Origin: Bin80 sp026708685
GTDB taxonomy: Bacteria > Bacteroidota > Rhodothermia > Rhodothermales > Bin80
NCBI GenBank assembly: GCA_965200955.1
Contig: OZ241742.1
Coordinates: 992,001 to 1,056,000 of the forward strand
Length of the DNA: 64,000 bases
Direction of reading: 5' to 3'
In this document: positions 44,532 through 53,041 of the stretch, one piece after another
How the letters are laid out: every line of letters starts with the position of its first letter
How positions within the stretch are numbered: the stretch's first letter is position 1
Notes under the pieces: generated by a model
The model's database searches: none
Told to the model about the DNA's origin: nothing
What the model saw: only the letters and a program-made list of their open reading frames with translations
Position numbers and translations under genes: made by a program

Positions 44532-44591
44532 TGGTATACCACATCTCTTGAATGATTAATGGATACCTTGAGCATTCTATACACAGTATAG
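44532..44591 (+). promoter_or_regulatory. Palindromic sites before the fadE-like gene
   Basis: Two short palindromes lie between the thiolase stop and the ATG at 44609: TGGTATACCA (44532-44541) and CTATAC-ACA-GTATAG (44577-44591). The second ends 17 nt before the start codon. They could be operators for a fatty-acid regulator; no such regulator is in the window. Confidence 0.35.
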
Positions 44592-44608
44592 CTAAATCAT
44601 AAACGCCC

Positions 44609-47032
44609 ATGTATGAAATTCTACCCTTCTGGCCTGCTCTGGCATTAGGTCTCTTAAGTGCCTTGTTGCTAGCTTATGTTGGAGCACGCTTCTGGTTTTG
44701 GGGAACTGTTTTTTTCTGGATCAGCTTTGCGGCAGGGGCACCCATCTGGAGCCTGATTGGGATCATTTTGGTAACTCTTATTTTTGGGATTCCTTTGGTT
44801 CGCAGGCAGGTATTTTCACGTATTGTGATGGTTACGATTGATCGGATGGGAGTGCTCCCTACGATTTCGGATACCGAGAAGGTGGCTCTTGAAGCGGGTA
44901 AGGTTTGGGTAGAGGGGGAGCTGTTCTCTGGAAAACCAGACTGGCATCGGATTCGTACGGCACCCTATCCAGAATTAACTCACAAGGAACAGGAATTCTT
45001 GGATGGCCCCGTTCAGGAGTTATGTGATTTAGTGGACGACTGGAAAGTATGGACCGATCGTCAGTTTACCGATGAGACATGGGAATTCATCAAACAATCT
45101 AGATTGTTTGGGATGATCATTCCAAAGCAGTACGGGGGACTTGAGTTTTCTGCGATGGCCAATAGTGCAGTCGTGATGAAGTTGCAGTCTCACTGCGGAC
45201 CTCTGGCAACGACGGTCATGGTGCCTAATTCACTTGGACCAGCAGAACTCTTGATCCATTATGGAACGCAAGCACAACGTGAAAAATATCTAAATAAACT
45301 TGCTACTGGTACATTTTTGCCTGCCTTTGCACTGACAGAATCAAGGGCTGGCAGTGATGCAGGGGCAATACAAGCGGATGGAGTCTTGTTTAAGGATGAC
45401 TCAGGCAACATTAAAATTCGCCTCAACTGGGAAAAGAGATACATCACACTCTCCCAAATAGCCGACTTGCTTGGTCTTGCTTTCAAGCTCCGGGATCCCC
45501 AGAACCTTCTTGGCAAGGGTGAGCATCTTGGAATTACATGTGCACTGATTCCATCCGACACACCAGGAATTCAACGGGGGCAGCGGCACGATCCATTGGG
45601 AGTTCCCTTTGTCAATGCCCCTTTTGAAGGGCAGGATGTAGTCGTTCCGCTTGATGCGATCATTGGAGGCGAACAGGGGGCAGGAGGGGGCTGGAAAATG
45701 TTGATGGAATGTCTGGGAGCAGGGCGAGGAATTTCACTGCCAGCAACCTCTGTAGGATCTTCAAAGGCTGTTTTTCGAGCGGCATCTGCACATGCTGCAA
45801 TTCGCCGCCAGTTTGGACTTCCGATTGGAAAGTTTGAGGGAATTGAAGAACCACTTGCCCGGATCGGAGGATTCGTTTATCTGATGGATGCGGCACGCGT
45901 ATACACGCTTGGTGCGATTGATAGTGGTGAGGTTCCAGCTGTTGTTACAGCCATCTTAAAATATAACTTGACGGAGTTATCCAGAAAGGTCGTCAATGAT
46001 GGTATGGACATCATGGGTGGCAATGCCATCTCCATGGGTCCAAGAAATCTAATCGCCCATCAGTATATCAGTAACCCGATCGGCATTACGGTAGAGGGAG
46101 CAAATATCTTAACGCGAACCCTGATGGTCTTTGGTCAGGGGGCGTTACGATGTCATCCTTGGGCCTACAAGGAGATTGTAGCATTAGAACAAAAAGATGT
46201 CACACAATTTGATCGTGCTTTTACGGGCCACATCAGCCATGCCATGCGATGTGCCGCACGATGTCTGCTCCTAGGAATCACCCGAGGACATCTTGCCATG
46301 GTGGTTGGACCAAAACCACTGCGTAAATATATCCGACGGATCAACTGGATCTCAGCATCCTTTGCATTCTTGACCGAGGTGGCAATGCTTTCATTGGGAG
46401 GGGCCCTGAAGAAAAAAGAAAAAATTACGGGGCGATTTGCGGATATTTTCTCATGGATGTTTTTAGCCTCAGCCACGCTTCGAAGATATGAAGCCGAGGG
46501 CCTGCCAGTGGAAGACTTGCCCTATTTTCGGTGGTCCATGGAGTATGCTCTCAGTGAAATTCAAAAAGGCTTTGAGGGACTCTTGGCGAATATGAAGATT
46601 CCAGGATTCACATGGCTTGTTCGCGGTCCTGCATTGCTATGGCATAGGCTGAACAGTTATGGACGAGGCCCTTCCGATCGGTTGGGGCATCAGATTGCCA
46701 AGTTGATGCAAACTCCCGGCGTGCACCGCAGTCGTATTGCATCAAGTGTCTACATCAGCACTGATCTATCTGTGGGAATCAGTCGCTTGGAGCATGCACT
46801 TTCGATGGTGGCATTGTCTCGTCCCATTGAGGCTAAAGTATCCAAGGCACTGCGCTCTAAACAGCTGGACAGAAAGCCAAAGGATACCCGATTTGAGAGA
46901 GCTCATGAAGCAGGAATCATTTCCAAAAATGAGCTGGTTCAAATTCAAGAAACGGCGAAAGTCTCTTGGGATGCAATTCAAGTTGACGACTTTGATGAAG
47001 ATGCCTACCTGCGACATCATCTTTCTGCATAG
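44609..47032 (+). CDS. fadE: FadE-type acyl-CoA dehydrogenase
   Basis: This membrane-associated first enzyme of beta-oxidation has 807 residues. Two or three N-terminal membrane helices (about 5-65) precede the dehydrogenase core: WEFIKQSRLFGMIIPKQYGG, FALTESRAGSDAGAI (FAD contact), GVPFVNAPFEGQDVVVPLD, RRQFGLPIGKFEGIEEPLAR and VEGANILTRTLMVFGQGALR. A long C-terminal extension (about 520-807) corresponds to the DUF1974 region of E. coli FadE. Together with the two genes upstream it completes a beta-oxidation set. Confidence 0.94.
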   Translation: MYEILPFWPALALGLLSALLLAYVGARFWFWGTVFFWISFAAGAPIWSLIGIILVTLIFGIPLVRRQVFSRIVMVTIDRMGVLPTISDTEKVALEAGKVWVEGELFSGKPDWHRIRTAPYPELTHKEQEFLDGPVQELCDLVDDWKVWTDRQFTDETWEFIKQSRLFGMIIPKQYGGLEFSAMANSAVVMKLQSHCGPLATTVMVPNSLGPAELLIHYGTQAQREKYLNKLATGTFLPAFALTESRAGSDAGAIQADGVLFKDDSGNIKIRLNWEKRYITLSQIADLLGLAFKLRDPQNLLGKGEHLGITCALIPSDTPGIQRGQRHDPLGVPFVNAPFEGQDVVVPLDAIIGGEQGAGGGWKMLMECLGAGRGISLPATSVGSSKAVFRAASAHAAIRRQFGLPIGKFEGIEEPLARIGGFVYLMDAARVYTLGAIDSGEVPAVVTAILKYNLTELSRKVVNDGMDIMGGNAISMGPRNLIAHQYISNPIGITVEGANILTRTLMVFGQGALRCHPWAYKEIVALEQKDVTQFDRAFTGHISHAMRCAARCLLLGITRGHLAMVVGPKPLRKYIRRINWISASFAFLTEVAMLSLGGALKKKEKITGRFADIFSWMFLASATLRRYEAEGLPVEDLPYFRWSMEYALSEIQKGFEGLLANMKIPGFTWLVRGPALLWHRLNSYGRGPSDRLGHQIAKLMQTPGVHRSRIASSVYISTDLSVGISRLEHALSMVALSRPIEAKVSKALRSKQLDRKPKDTRFERAHEAGIISKNELVQIQETAKVSWDAIQVDDFDEDAYLRHHLSA

Positions 47033-47043
47033 ACCTATTTCTA

Positions 47044-47499
47044 ATGATAGTAACCCTATTGATTATTCTTCATGTAATTACCGCTTCTGCCTGGTTCGGA
47101 CTCAGTCTACGATTGGGCAATCAGGCTAAATTTGCAGCAACTGGGCAACCCGCAGTTGCCATGGATGGATCTCGTACGATGGCATTGATGGGGATCATGC
47201 TAATCGCTACCTTCATCTTCTCAATGACCCTTCTAGTAGTAGGTGGTGGGTATCCGGGGCTCATCCAGTATCATATTGCATCAGCGTTGATCGTTGTTCT
47301 ATTGGCATTACAGTTTATGGGGTTACGTCCATCATGGAGTAAATTGAGCAACGCAGTGAACTCTAGCCCTCTAGGTGATGATGCCTCGGATGACGTTTCC
47401 TCGCGTCTATCCCGAAAAATTTCTATGTTTGCTGGAATTGGACATCTGATCTGGCTCATTTTATTGGTTCTCATGTTCTGGAACAGACTCTCTATATAG
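47044..47499 (+). CDS. Four-helix membrane protein of unknown function
   Basis: The 151-residue product has about four membrane helices (2-18, 48-72, 76-96 and 127-147). Features include an early His in the first helix (LLIILHVITASAWFGLSL) and a Gly-rich loop (VVGGGYPGL). The His-containing helix recalls small heme- or copper-related membrane proteins, but this is only a resemblance. It lies 11 nt after fadE on the same strand. Confidence 0.55.
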   Translation: MIVTLLIILHVITASAWFGLSLRLGNQAKFAATGQPAVAMDGSRTMALMGIMLIATFIFSMTLLVVGGGYPGLIQYHIASALIVVLLALQFMGLRPSWSKLSNAVNSSPLGDDASDDVSSRLSRKISMFAGIGHLIWLILLVLMFWNRLSI

Positions 47500-47566
47500 A
47501 CATACAAGGCTGTTCTTGGATAGTATTTTTAATTTTCACTTTATAGTGATCCCTTAATTTAGACGG

Positions 47567-47761
47567 ATGGCTACTGAGCGTATGAACGAAAACTGGCGGC
47601 AAGTGTGCAGTCAGATTGAATCCATTTGGAATGAAGCTACATTTCACGAGAAGGAGATGAAGAAGGCGCGTGGCAACATGCGCAAGATGGTTCAGCTCAT
47701 TCATGACAAGACGGGCGAACCTAAATCTGAAATCTTTCAGAAGATCAGTGCGATCATCTGA
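47567..47761 (+). CDS. Small helical protein, CsbD-like pattern
   Basis: The 64-residue, charged, two-helix product has ENWRQVCSQIESIWNEAT, then a Gly-containing turn and MVQLIHDKTGEPKSEIFQKI. The layout resembles CsbD stress proteins (NWxQ..G.....W......G....KxG....). The match is by pattern only. It ends two nucleotides before the GTG frame opening of the next gene. Confidence 0.45.
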   Translation: MATERMNENWRQVCSQIESIWNEATFHEKEMKKARGNMRKMVQLIHDKTGEPKSEIFQKISAII

Positions 47762-47763
47762 TT

Positions 47764-49797
47764 GTGACGCAGAGGGCATCCGCTGGTTCGCCTCAATCTG
47801 CGATGGTTATTGTCTGCTTCTTTTTATTTTGGCAAGTTGCTCCGACTGGACTTGACTCTGCGTTACGGGCCGTAGAGGCCCATGAGTATGGAGATGCAGT
47901 AGATATTCTTGATGGAATTCTACTGTCGGACAGCACGGATGTGACTGCACGTTACCTTCGTGCTATTGCACTACGTGAACAGGGACGCAATCCAACGCTC
48001 TTAAATCGGATCCAGCGCTTCCTGTCTCGTAGCGAACGGGACTTTGAATTCATCCTTACACAGGATTCATCGTTCCAAGATATTCTGCTTCAGTATGGCA
48101 TTCTGAAGCGATATCGTAATGATCTGCAAAGGGCAATTAAACTGGGTGAAGCCCAGTTGAACTATCGTCCCGACCTTGATCATACCCTGCCGACTCTTTT
48201 ATCCTTCTATTGGCGATATATCGTGACGCATGATTCTGAGGAAGCGAGGCAATGGCTACGAGGCCAATCGGGTGTTTTAGCACCACTATTTTTGGGCCGG
48301 ACGTATGAGCGGCAGGGAATGTTCAGTGCTGCGGAACAGATCTACAACACCAGCGACGATCTTCTTACGACGATCACCCTTCTTGCTAGGGCAAGATTGG
48401 AATTTGCAAGGGTGCAGTGGGAGGCTGGTACTCGTGCCGTTGAAGAAGCCATATCCAGTCTGGATTCAAGGGTCGCTGCCCTTGTACTTTTTGAGGACAT
48501 CAAAATGATCGCCAGCCCGACGGAGGTGGCGATTTTTGAAGAGATTTATGATCCTGCGGAATATCTGGACTATTTTAATGTTTTCTGGAACCGCCGCAAT
48601 CCAATGCCAGCTGCACCCTACAATGCAAGAATGGTGGAGCATTACCGCCGGTTACGCATTGCTGAACAGGATTATTTATTCACCGGATTTCGATCGTGGT
48701 TTCGCAGTGAATTTACGTCCCTTGAATCCTATTTTCCTCCAACCTATCTGCTCAGCTCGGATTATACCGATAGGGGGATCATTTTTCTTCGCCATGGAGA
48801 GCCTGATGACTATACGATGGGTGAATCCAACTCATGGTTGTACCATGATTCTCTGATGGTTTTTCACTTTGCTCCCACATGCATAGCACAAATCTGTGGG
48901 ATCACGGATCATTTTGTCCCATCACCCAGAGGGCCTACCTTTGCGTCTTCGATTGTTGGTTTGGATGAGTTGGATGCCGAGCGAATCAGTGCCAAGTACT
49001 TGATGGATGGATTGAGTACGGATCGTCATCAATGGCCGACAGACACAAGGTCATGGAGTGTTCCGTATGTACTGGGGGCATTTCGTGGGATGGAGGGACA
49101 GACCTTAGTGGAAATGTATTATCAAATCCCAATGCATGAATCAAGGTTGTCTTATGAATCAGATTCTATCCATGTTGAAGCTGGTTTTGCAGTGCATTCA
49201 ATGGATTGGAAGGGTATACATTACATACGTGAGCATCATGTATACACATTGGGAGCACCATTAAGGGTAAATCGATTCCAAGTAGATTTACCCTCAGAGG
49301 AGTTTCATGTTGCTTTCCACGCCCGTGAAGTAGATGATGTCCATGTACACGCCTCACGTTTTACCTATACGGTGTCAGAGTTTACGGAAATAGGATTGCA
49401 GATGAGTGACATCCTATTGGCCGATAGTCTTGATGCACTTCCAGATGCAAGTGCAAGAGAGGATTTGATTCTGTATGTGAATCCATCGGGTGAATTTTCA
49501 CAACCTGCCGTTCCGTTGATTTATTATGAGATCTATAATTTGAGCAAAGCCCCAGATGGACAAACGCGGTACGAGGTTTCATACTCCCTGATTCCCGACG
49601 AAAGTGCCCAGCAAGGTGCTATTACGTTACAAACGAGTGAACAAAGAGGTATAGATGACTCTCCAATCGTTTATCTTTCCATGGACATGGGAGAGGCCAA
49701 CTTTGGAAGCTATACCCTAGATGTTCATATAGATGATCTTATTACGGGTACTGCAGTTTCGTCCACGAGAGAAGTCACTCTTAGCAGGAAAGAATGA
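47764..49797 (+). CDS. GWxTD-domain-like exported protein with TPR-like N-terminus
   Basis: The 677-residue product opens with GTG 47764; an inner ATG at 47803 (MVIVCFFLFWQVAPTG) gives a cleaner export signal. Residues about 30-240 look like helical repeats (AVEAHEYGDAVDILDGILLS, DVTARYLRAIALREQGRNP). The segment YFNVFWNRRNPMP, EHYRRLRIAEQDYLF and TDRGIIFLRHGEPDD matches the GWxTD domain common in Bacteroidota-like genomes, although the signature itself is degenerate (SDYTD). The C-terminal third is beta-rich. Role unknown; family members are thought to be envelope proteins. Confidence 0.7.
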   Translation: MTQRASAGSPQSAMVIVCFFLFWQVAPTGLDSALRAVEAHEYGDAVDILDGILLSDSTDVTARYLRAIALREQGRNPTLLNRIQRFLSRSERDFEFILTQDSSFQDILLQYGILKRYRNDLQRAIKLGEAQLNYRPDLDHTLPTLLSFYWRYIVTHDSEEARQWLRGQSGVLAPLFLGRTYERQGMFSAAEQIYNTSDDLLTTITLLARARLEFARVQWEAGTRAVEEAISSLDSRVAALVLFEDIKMIASPTEVAIFEEIYDPAEYLDYFNVFWNRRNPMPAAPYNARMVEHYRRLRIAEQDYLFTGFRSWFRSEFTSLESYFPPTYLLSSDYTDRGIIFLRHGEPDDYTMGESNSWLYHDSLMVFHFAPTCIAQICGITDHFVPSPRGPTFASSIVGLDELDAERISAKYLMDGLSTDRHQWPTDTRSWSVPYVLGAFRGMEGQTLVEMYYQIPMHESRLSYESDSIHVEAGFAVHSMDWKGIHYIREHHVYTLGAPLRVNRFQVDLPSEEFHVAFHAREVDDVHVHASRFTYTVSEFTEIGLQMSDILLADSLDALPDASAREDLILYVNPSGEFSQPAVPLIYYEIYNLSKAPDGQTRYEVSYSLIPDESAQQGAITLQTSEQRGIDDSPIVYLSMDMGEANFGSYTLDVHIDDLITGTAVSSTREVTLSRKE

Positions 49798-49967
49798 CTA
49801 TAGATGCCCAATAAATGATTAGGTGAGCATAATCTGATTAGATGAATCAATTGTGGGAGTAAGTAGTTGAAAAATCGCTTGAATTTTATTGTTACGTGTT
49901 CGCCATTTAAATTATTTTCACAATAGGCATTGATCACTTATTCAATGTTCTTTGCACCGAATACTCT

Positions 49968-51158
49968 ATGAAAAATTTATATTCACTACCTGTATACCTG
50001 TCTTTAATATGGCATGCTAAATCCGATAGGGCATATCAGATTGCACAACAGATTCAGAGACATTTTTCCGATTTCCAATTTCGTAACTTCACAGGAGGAG
50101 ACGGAATTGAAGTGATCTATAATTCTATAGCCAATTTTGATGTATCTGTTAGAATTCCATTGAATATAGAATCTGGTCATCCAAGCATTACCGTCGTTAT
50201 GATTGATCAATTCTTCACGCGTGATGATCAATGGTTTGAGTTTTTTCAAGATTTGCAGCATCAGTCAGCTATATCGGAATATGATCCAAATTTTATTCCC
50301 GTAGTCATGAATTCAGATGTCTTTGAACGTTTTCGTATTGATATGCAAGCACTGAGATGGGATAAATGGGATTTGGAAGATGAACCACGAGAGAAACGTC
50401 TCATTAGAGAGCTTACTTACTCTCTCGCATTAGTGCTCCGAAATCATTTGCAAAGACGAAAACCTTCCACGAATGAACCGACTCATCAAAGTGTGGAATT
50501 AGAAAAATTTCAAGTTTTTCTAAGTCACACCAAACAAGGTGAGCATGGAGAAGTGATTGCCAAAAACATCCGACGTTGGCTTCAGGACAACAGTAGGTTA
50601 TCTAGTTTTTTGGATATATACGACATCAGTGCTGGTGAACTTTTTCCAGATGTAATTGATAGAAACATTGAAAGATCAGTTTTTCTGGCAATCCGTACAG
50701 ATTATTATTCTTCAAGTGAATGGTGTCGCCGGGAAGTAATTGAAGCAAAACGAAAGGGGGTGCCATTTATAGTGATTGATTGCGTTTCTTCTGACGTTGA
50801 AAGATCTTTTCCTTATCTTGGTAATGTTCCAGTTGTTCGTATGGATTCTGAAGATCAAGGGTATCTTCCGCAAGTTGCTGGAAGACTGTTTAATGAAATT
50901 CTTAAGGATTTATTGTGGCGATGTAGGATAGAGTCACTACCACTAACCCCAAGTAATGTATTCTTCCTCTCTCGCCCTCCAGAGTTGATCTCAATCATAT
51001 TTTTGGATTCAATGAGTCCTGCAGATGTCATAGTCTACCCCGATCCTCCTCTTGGAAGTGAGGAGATTAATCTTTTAACAGAGAGTTGGAAGAATCTTCA
51101 TGTTCAGACTATTTCTCAATGGTTGGCCCGCAATTCAACACAAGTTTTCATTAATTAA
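49968..51158 (+). CDS. TIR-domain protein, probable NADase effector, gene 1 of defence operon
   Basis: The 396-residue product has a TIR domain at about 180-315: FQVFLSHTKQGEHGEVIAKN, FLDIYDISAGELF, SVFLAIRTDYYSSSEWCRRE and KRKGVPFIVIDCV. E256 in SSEWCRREV is in the position of the NADase Glu of plant and animal TIRs. Residues 1-165 (PVYLSLIWHAKSDRAYQIAQ, SITVVMIDQFFTRDDQWFEF) look like a second, degenerate TIR-like Rossmann unit. The tail (about 325-396, with FFLSRPPELISIIFL and VIVYPDPPLGSEEINLL) is unassigned. Its stop overlaps the start of the SLOG gene (TAATG), so the two are coupled. NAD+ depletion upon activation is an inference from TIR biology. Confidence 0.85.
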   Translation: MKNLYSLPVYLSLIWHAKSDRAYQIAQQIQRHFSDFQFRNFTGGDGIEVIYNSIANFDVSVRIPLNIESGHPSITVVMIDQFFTRDDQWFEFFQDLQHQSAISEYDPNFIPVVMNSDVFERFRIDMQALRWDKWDLEDEPREKRLIRELTYSLALVLRNHLQRRKPSTNEPTHQSVELEKFQVFLSHTKQGEHGEVIAKNIRRWLQDNSRLSSFLDIYDISAGELFPDVIDRNIERSVFLAIRTDYYSSSEWCRREVIEAKRKGVPFIVIDCVSSDVERSFPYLGNVPVVRMDSEDQGYLPQVAGRLFNEILKDLLWRCRIESLPLTPSNVFFLSRPPELISIIFLDSMSPADVIVYPDPPLGSEEINLLTESWKNLHVQTISQWLARNSTQVFIN

Positions 51159-51964
51159 TGACAATTGCCATCTCTACTTCGGATAGCCCAGACATGGCGT
51201 TTCTGGGATTTGGCGAGGGACATTTGAAAGATGCTATGTCTGCTCTTGCCATTCAACTTCTCGCTGCTAATACGAATCTTACCTATGGTGGAGATCTACG
51301 AGTCCATGGGTTTTCGCAAATTCTTTTTCAGCTTGTTCTCAAATATACTCCGCAAGCCGATTATCGGCATACTGTCAGAGTCACGAACCATTTAGCATGG
51401 CCGGTTCATATTGGAATGCCATTTGACCGAATTGATGCACTATCTCGAGAATTAAAAGGGGCTGCCCAACTTATACTTCTTGAGCGTGACGGAACTCCAA
51501 TGTCCATGGAGAAACGTAGAAATACCCCCATGTGCATTCCTAACGAGGAGGACTGGTCATCAGGACTTACTGCTATGCGGGAGTTTCAAACATCTTTTTC
51601 CAATGCACGAGTTCTTCTTGGGGGGCAGGTTTCAAATTACAAGGGACGCATGCCAGGAGTCGCAGAAGAAGCCTATGTATCGCTCAGTGCAAAGCAGCCT
51701 TTATTTCTCATCGGAGGCTTCGGTGGCTGTACGCGAGATGTTGCAGAAGTTCTTGGACTCGTAGAGCCATGGAAGAGATCTCGAAAAGACTGGGATGGAC
51801 GTAAAGAATTTACCCAATGGAGTGGACTGGACTTAAATAATGGTCTAACTTTAGAGGAGAATAAACTTCTTGCAAACAGTACTTTTCTAGGACAGAGTGT
51901 CGTATTGGTACTACGGGGAGTCTATAATTTGCTCCATGAGCATCATGGGGAACTTATCAATTAA
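51158..51964 (+). CDS. SLOG-domain protein, putative nucleotide sensor, gene 2 of defence operon
   Basis: The 268-residue Rossmann-like protein has the SLOG/LSDAT pattern: AFLGFGEGHL near the start, NLTYGGDLRVHGFS (GG at 44-45) and ARVLLGGQVSNYKGRMPGVA. PLFLIGGFGGCTRDVAEVLG (GG-x-GG at 186-190) follows. SLOG domains bind ADP-ribose-like or other nucleotide ligands; in Thoeris the SLOG half of ThsA senses the cyclic ADP-ribose signal. Here it is a stand-alone protein without SIR2. It is coupled to the TIR gene upstream and sits 10 nt before the ThsB-like gene. Confidence 0.78.
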   Translation: MTIAISTSDSPDMAFLGFGEGHLKDAMSALAIQLLAANTNLTYGGDLRVHGFSQILFQLVLKYTPQADYRHTVRVTNHLAWPVHIGMPFDRIDALSRELKGAAQLILLERDGTPMSMEKRRNTPMCIPNEEDWSSGLTAMREFQTSFSNARVLLGGQVSNYKGRMPGVAEEAYVSLSAKQPLFLIGGFGGCTRDVAEVLGLVEPWKRSRKDWDGRKEFTQWSGLDLNNGLTLEENKLLANSTFLGQSVVLVLRGVYNLLHEHHGELIN

Positions 51965-51974
51965 ATTGTGAATA

Positions 51975-52607
51975 ATGCACAAGGTATTTATTAGCTATCA
52001 TCATGACCAAGATCAACACTACAAAAACTATCTTGTTAATATTGCACACGTTTTCCGCCTATTCATTGACAGATCCGTGAATACTGGCGATATTAATGGA
52101 TCTCTTTCAGACGAACGAATTCGCCACTTCATCAGAGATGAGTATTTACGAGATTCTACGGTTACTATAGTTCTGGTTGGACAGCAAACCAAGCATAGAA
52201 AACATGTTGATTGGGAAATATATTCCAGTATGTTTGATGGAGCAAAAAATAAAAAATCTGGAATCTTGGTGATCAATCTTCCAGGGACATCAGAACTTGG
52301 ATTTGTTACAAGTTCTGAAGAGAAAATAGTCGTTTATCCAGATATTCATCCAGATTCGTGGGTGTCAGTAAATTCCCGTACGGACTATGAACAACGATAC
52401 CCACATATGCCTGCAAGGATCATTGATAATCTTCTAAAGCCCGAAGCAAAAATCTCGGTTGTTCCTTGGAATCGGATTATTACTCTGCCTCATTACTTAA
52501 CATACCTTATTGATGCAGCATTCAAACATCGCAGGTCATCTCAATATGACCTGTCTCGTTCACTTCGGCACAGGAATAGCAATTGGCATAATCAGATTCT
52601 CAGATAA
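51975..52607 (+). CDS. ThsB-like TIR protein, gene 3 of defence operon
   Basis: The 210-residue product has a TIR-like domain at 1-125: HKVFISYHHDQDQHYKNYL, SDERIRHFIRDEYLRDSTVT and IVLVGQQTKHRKHVDWEIYS with Glu81 in the likely catalytic place. The opening and the VDWEI block match the ThsB/MTH538 TIR-like family (DUF1863), which in Thoeris makes an ADP-ribose-derived signal after phage infection. The C-terminal 85 residues are basic and unassigned (DLSRSLRHRNSNWH). It is last in the three-gene operon. Confidence 0.8.
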   Translation: MHKVFISYHHDQDQHYKNYLVNIAHVFRLFIDRSVNTGDINGSLSDERIRHFIRDEYLRDSTVTIVLVGQQTKHRKHVDWEIYSSMFDGAKNKKSGILVINLPGTSELGFVTSSEEKIVVYPDIHPDSWVSVNSRTDYEQRYPHMPARIIDNLLKPEAKISVVPWNRIITLPHYLTYLIDAAFKHRRSSQYDLSRSLRHRNSNWHNQILR

Positions 52608-52722
52608 GACACATTTTTCAATAAAACGATATCTTCACGGATCCTTGATGGGAACATGATCACAAAGTTTGTGTAATTACTGATAATCACCTATTTTTCA
52701 TTGAATTAATTGAGATTATACC

Positions 52723-53007
52723 ATGTTTGGAATCTTTGGAGGTCTTGGACCTATGGAAATTGCGATCATTTTACTTATTGTATTGGTGCTGTTTGGTGCT
52801 AAGCGTATCCCTGAGGTGGCTCGTGGGCTTGGTAAAGGTATTCGGGAGTTTAAATCTGCCACGAGCGAGATTAGCCGCGAACTTACCGTAGAAGATCGCC
52901 CCCAAGCGTATCGTCCACCACCACAGCAGAATACCCAGAGTTATACTCCCCCCTCCCAAGGGCAGGAGCCTTCGCAGACAGCTAATCCTTCTGAGCCTAC
53001 CAAGTAG
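52723..53007 (+). CDS. tatA: Sec-independent translocase protein TatA/E
   Basis: The 94-residue product has the typical short N-terminal membrane helix and hinge (GLGPMEIAIILLIVLVLFGA, then KRIPEVARGLGKGIREFK), an amphipathic helix and a Pro/Gln-rich disordered tail. TatA forms the pore for folded proteins with twin-arginine signals. TatC is not in the window. Confidence 0.93.
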   Translation: MFGIFGGLGPMEIAIILLIVLVLFGAKRIPEVARGLGKGIREFKSATSEISRELTVEDRPQAYRPPPQQNTQSYTPPSQGQEPSQTANPSEPTK

Positions 53008-53041
53008 GATTCTTCGCTCTTGGCCTGTCAGTGAGTCGCAT

